A stretch of DNA of 5,520 bases from Clostridium sp. CAG:1013 (GTDB lineage Bacteria; Bacillota; Clostridia; Oscillospirales; Acutalibacteraceae): contig HF972675.1 in the NCBI GenBank assembly GCA_000432995.1, forward strand, positions 17,298 to 22,817, given 5' to 3'. The notes beneath the pieces are model-generated. The model saw only the letters and a program-made list of their open reading frames with translations, was not told the DNA's origin and ran no database searches. This document shows positions 4,641 to 5,520 of the stretch, one piece after another. Numbering within the stretch: the stretch's first letter is position 1; every line of letters begins with the position of its first letter. Position numbers and translations under genes: made by a program.

Positions 4641-5520
4641 TTACTCTTCAGCAACCTCGGCCCAGAAGAACTTGGTCTGGTTGGCGGTGATGCGGGCGCC
4701 ACCCAAGATCTTATTGGTATCATAGGAGTAGTTCTCAACCTGCCAGTAGGTCATCAGGATGGGAGTCTCCTCAGCCAGAACCTGCTCAGCCTTGAACAGC
4801 AGTTCCTGACGAGCAACTTCGTCGGTCTCCTTGGTAGCCTGCTCCACATAGGAGTCATATTCCTCGTTGCTCCAACGGGTATCGTTGTTGCCGCCACCGG
4901 TTACCCACATGTCAATGAAGGTCATGGGGTCGTTGTAGTCGGGAGACCAGCCAGCCAGAGACATGCAGTAGTCGCCGGACTTACGGTTAGCGGAAACCTG
5001 CTTGGTCTGCATGGGATTGATTGTGACGTTCTCCAGACCCAGGTTCACTCTCCACTGCTCCTGCAGGAAGGCGGCGTAGCTCTGAGCCAGACCGGAGTCG
5101 CTGCAGTCGATGGACAGGGTGATGTCAGCAGCGGTGCATCCCAGCTCGCTGAGAGCGGCATCCAGATATTCCTTAGCCTTCTCTACATCGCCGTTAGCGG
5201 GATACAGCTCGCCCACTTCAGCCAGCAGAGCTTCCTGGAAGGAGCTCTCGTTGGCGCCCATGATGGAGGGGGGCACAAAGCTGGTGGCAGGCTGGTTGTC
5301 GTTCTTGAAGATGGAGTCGATCAGAGCCTGCTTGTCATAAGCCAGAGACAGAGCCTTGCGCAGGTTGGTGTTGGACAGGAACTCGTTCTCGGTGTTGCAC
5401 AGCACATAGTAAGCGGAGCTGGCCTGGTTAGCGAACACCTCGAAGCCGGCGTTCTCAGCCTGCTGGCAGGTCTCGCCAGAGGACAGAGCGGTGTAATCCA
5501 GCTCGCCGGACAGATAGGAG
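4641..5520 (-). CDS. oppA: Oligopeptide-binding protein OppA, C-terminal part (start beyond right edge)
   Basis: The reading frame is open from the right edge (first full codon at 5519) to the TAA at 4643-4641, giving 292 residues. It belongs to the SBP_bac_5 family of extracellular binding proteins that capture peptides and deliver them to OppB/OppC. Recognisable pieces are SYLSGELDYT at the visible start, NTNLRKALSLAYDKQALID (the helix shared by OppA/DppA proteins), FVPPSI, LAGWSPDYNDPMTFIDMW followed by TGGGNNDTRWSNEEYDSYV, and PILMTYWQVENYSYDT near the end. A GTG at 5438 lies inside the conserved fold and is not the start. The signal peptide and lipoprotein cysteine expected in a Gram-positive member would be outside the window. 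It is the first gene of the oppABCDF order and is separated from oppB by 275 bases. Peptide is the likely ligand, but this family also includes sugar and nickel binders, so specificity is not proven. Confidence 0.93.
   Translation of the reverse strand, partial: SYLSGELDYTALSSGETCQQAENAGFEVFANQASSAYYVLCNTENEFLSNTNLRKALSLAYDKQALIDSIFKNDNQPATSFVPPSIMGANESSFQEALLAEVGELYPANGDVEKAKEYLDAALSELGCTAADITLSIDCSDSGLAQSYAAFLQEQWRVNLGLENVTINPMQTKQVSANRKSGDYCMSLAGWSPDYNDPMTFIDMWVTGGGNNDTRWSNEEYDSYVEQATKETDEVARQELLFKAEQVLAEETPILMTYWQVENYSYDTNKILGGARITANQTKFFWAEVAEE

Overview
The window looks like a stretch of a moderately GC-rich Firmicutes chromosome. Strong AGGAGG-type ribosome binding sites, Gram-positive gene order and protein sequences close to clostridial peptide permeases suggest a gut Clostridia/Oscillospiraceae-like bacterium. 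That placement is inference; no rRNA or other taxonomic marker is present. Every supported gene lies on the minus strand, so transcription runs from right to left.

Region by region, in transcription order: (1) 5520-4641, the C-terminal ~292 residues of an extracellular oligopeptide-binding protein (oppA), whose start lies outside the window. (2) 4640-4366, a 275-base non-coding gap unusually dense in inverted repeats: at least four candidate hairpins, including a perfect 22-bp palindrome. (3) 4365-471, four tightly packed genes, oppB, oppC, oppD and oppF. The junctions are a 4-base gap, a 5-base gap and an 11-base overlap, and in each case the downstream ribosome binding site lies inside the end of the upstream gene. 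(4) 452-420, a clear intrinsic terminator for the opp operon. (5) 394-366, a good sigma-A-type promoter candidate. (6) 317-1, the first 105 codons of a glycoside hydrolase family 42 beta-galactosidase that runs off the left edge.

Together oppA-oppB-oppC-oppD-oppF encode a complete ABC importer: a binding protein captures the ligand outside the cell, the OppB/OppC pair forms the membrane channel, and the OppD/OppF ATPases drive uptake. Both ATPases carry intact Walker A, Q-loop, signature, Walker B and H-loop motifs, plus a C-terminal cysteine cluster typical of this subfamily. The ligand is probably peptides, but some members of this family carry sugars, and the adjacent galactosidase gene leaves that open. 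The terminator and separate promoter argue that the galactosidase is its own transcription unit.

Most of the window is an ordinary, intact transporter operon. The part most worth a second look is the hairpin-rich oppA-oppB gap, which may set the ratio of binding protein to permease or hold an operator. I see no CRISPR array, mobile element, tRNA or rRNA, and no convincing undescribed system.
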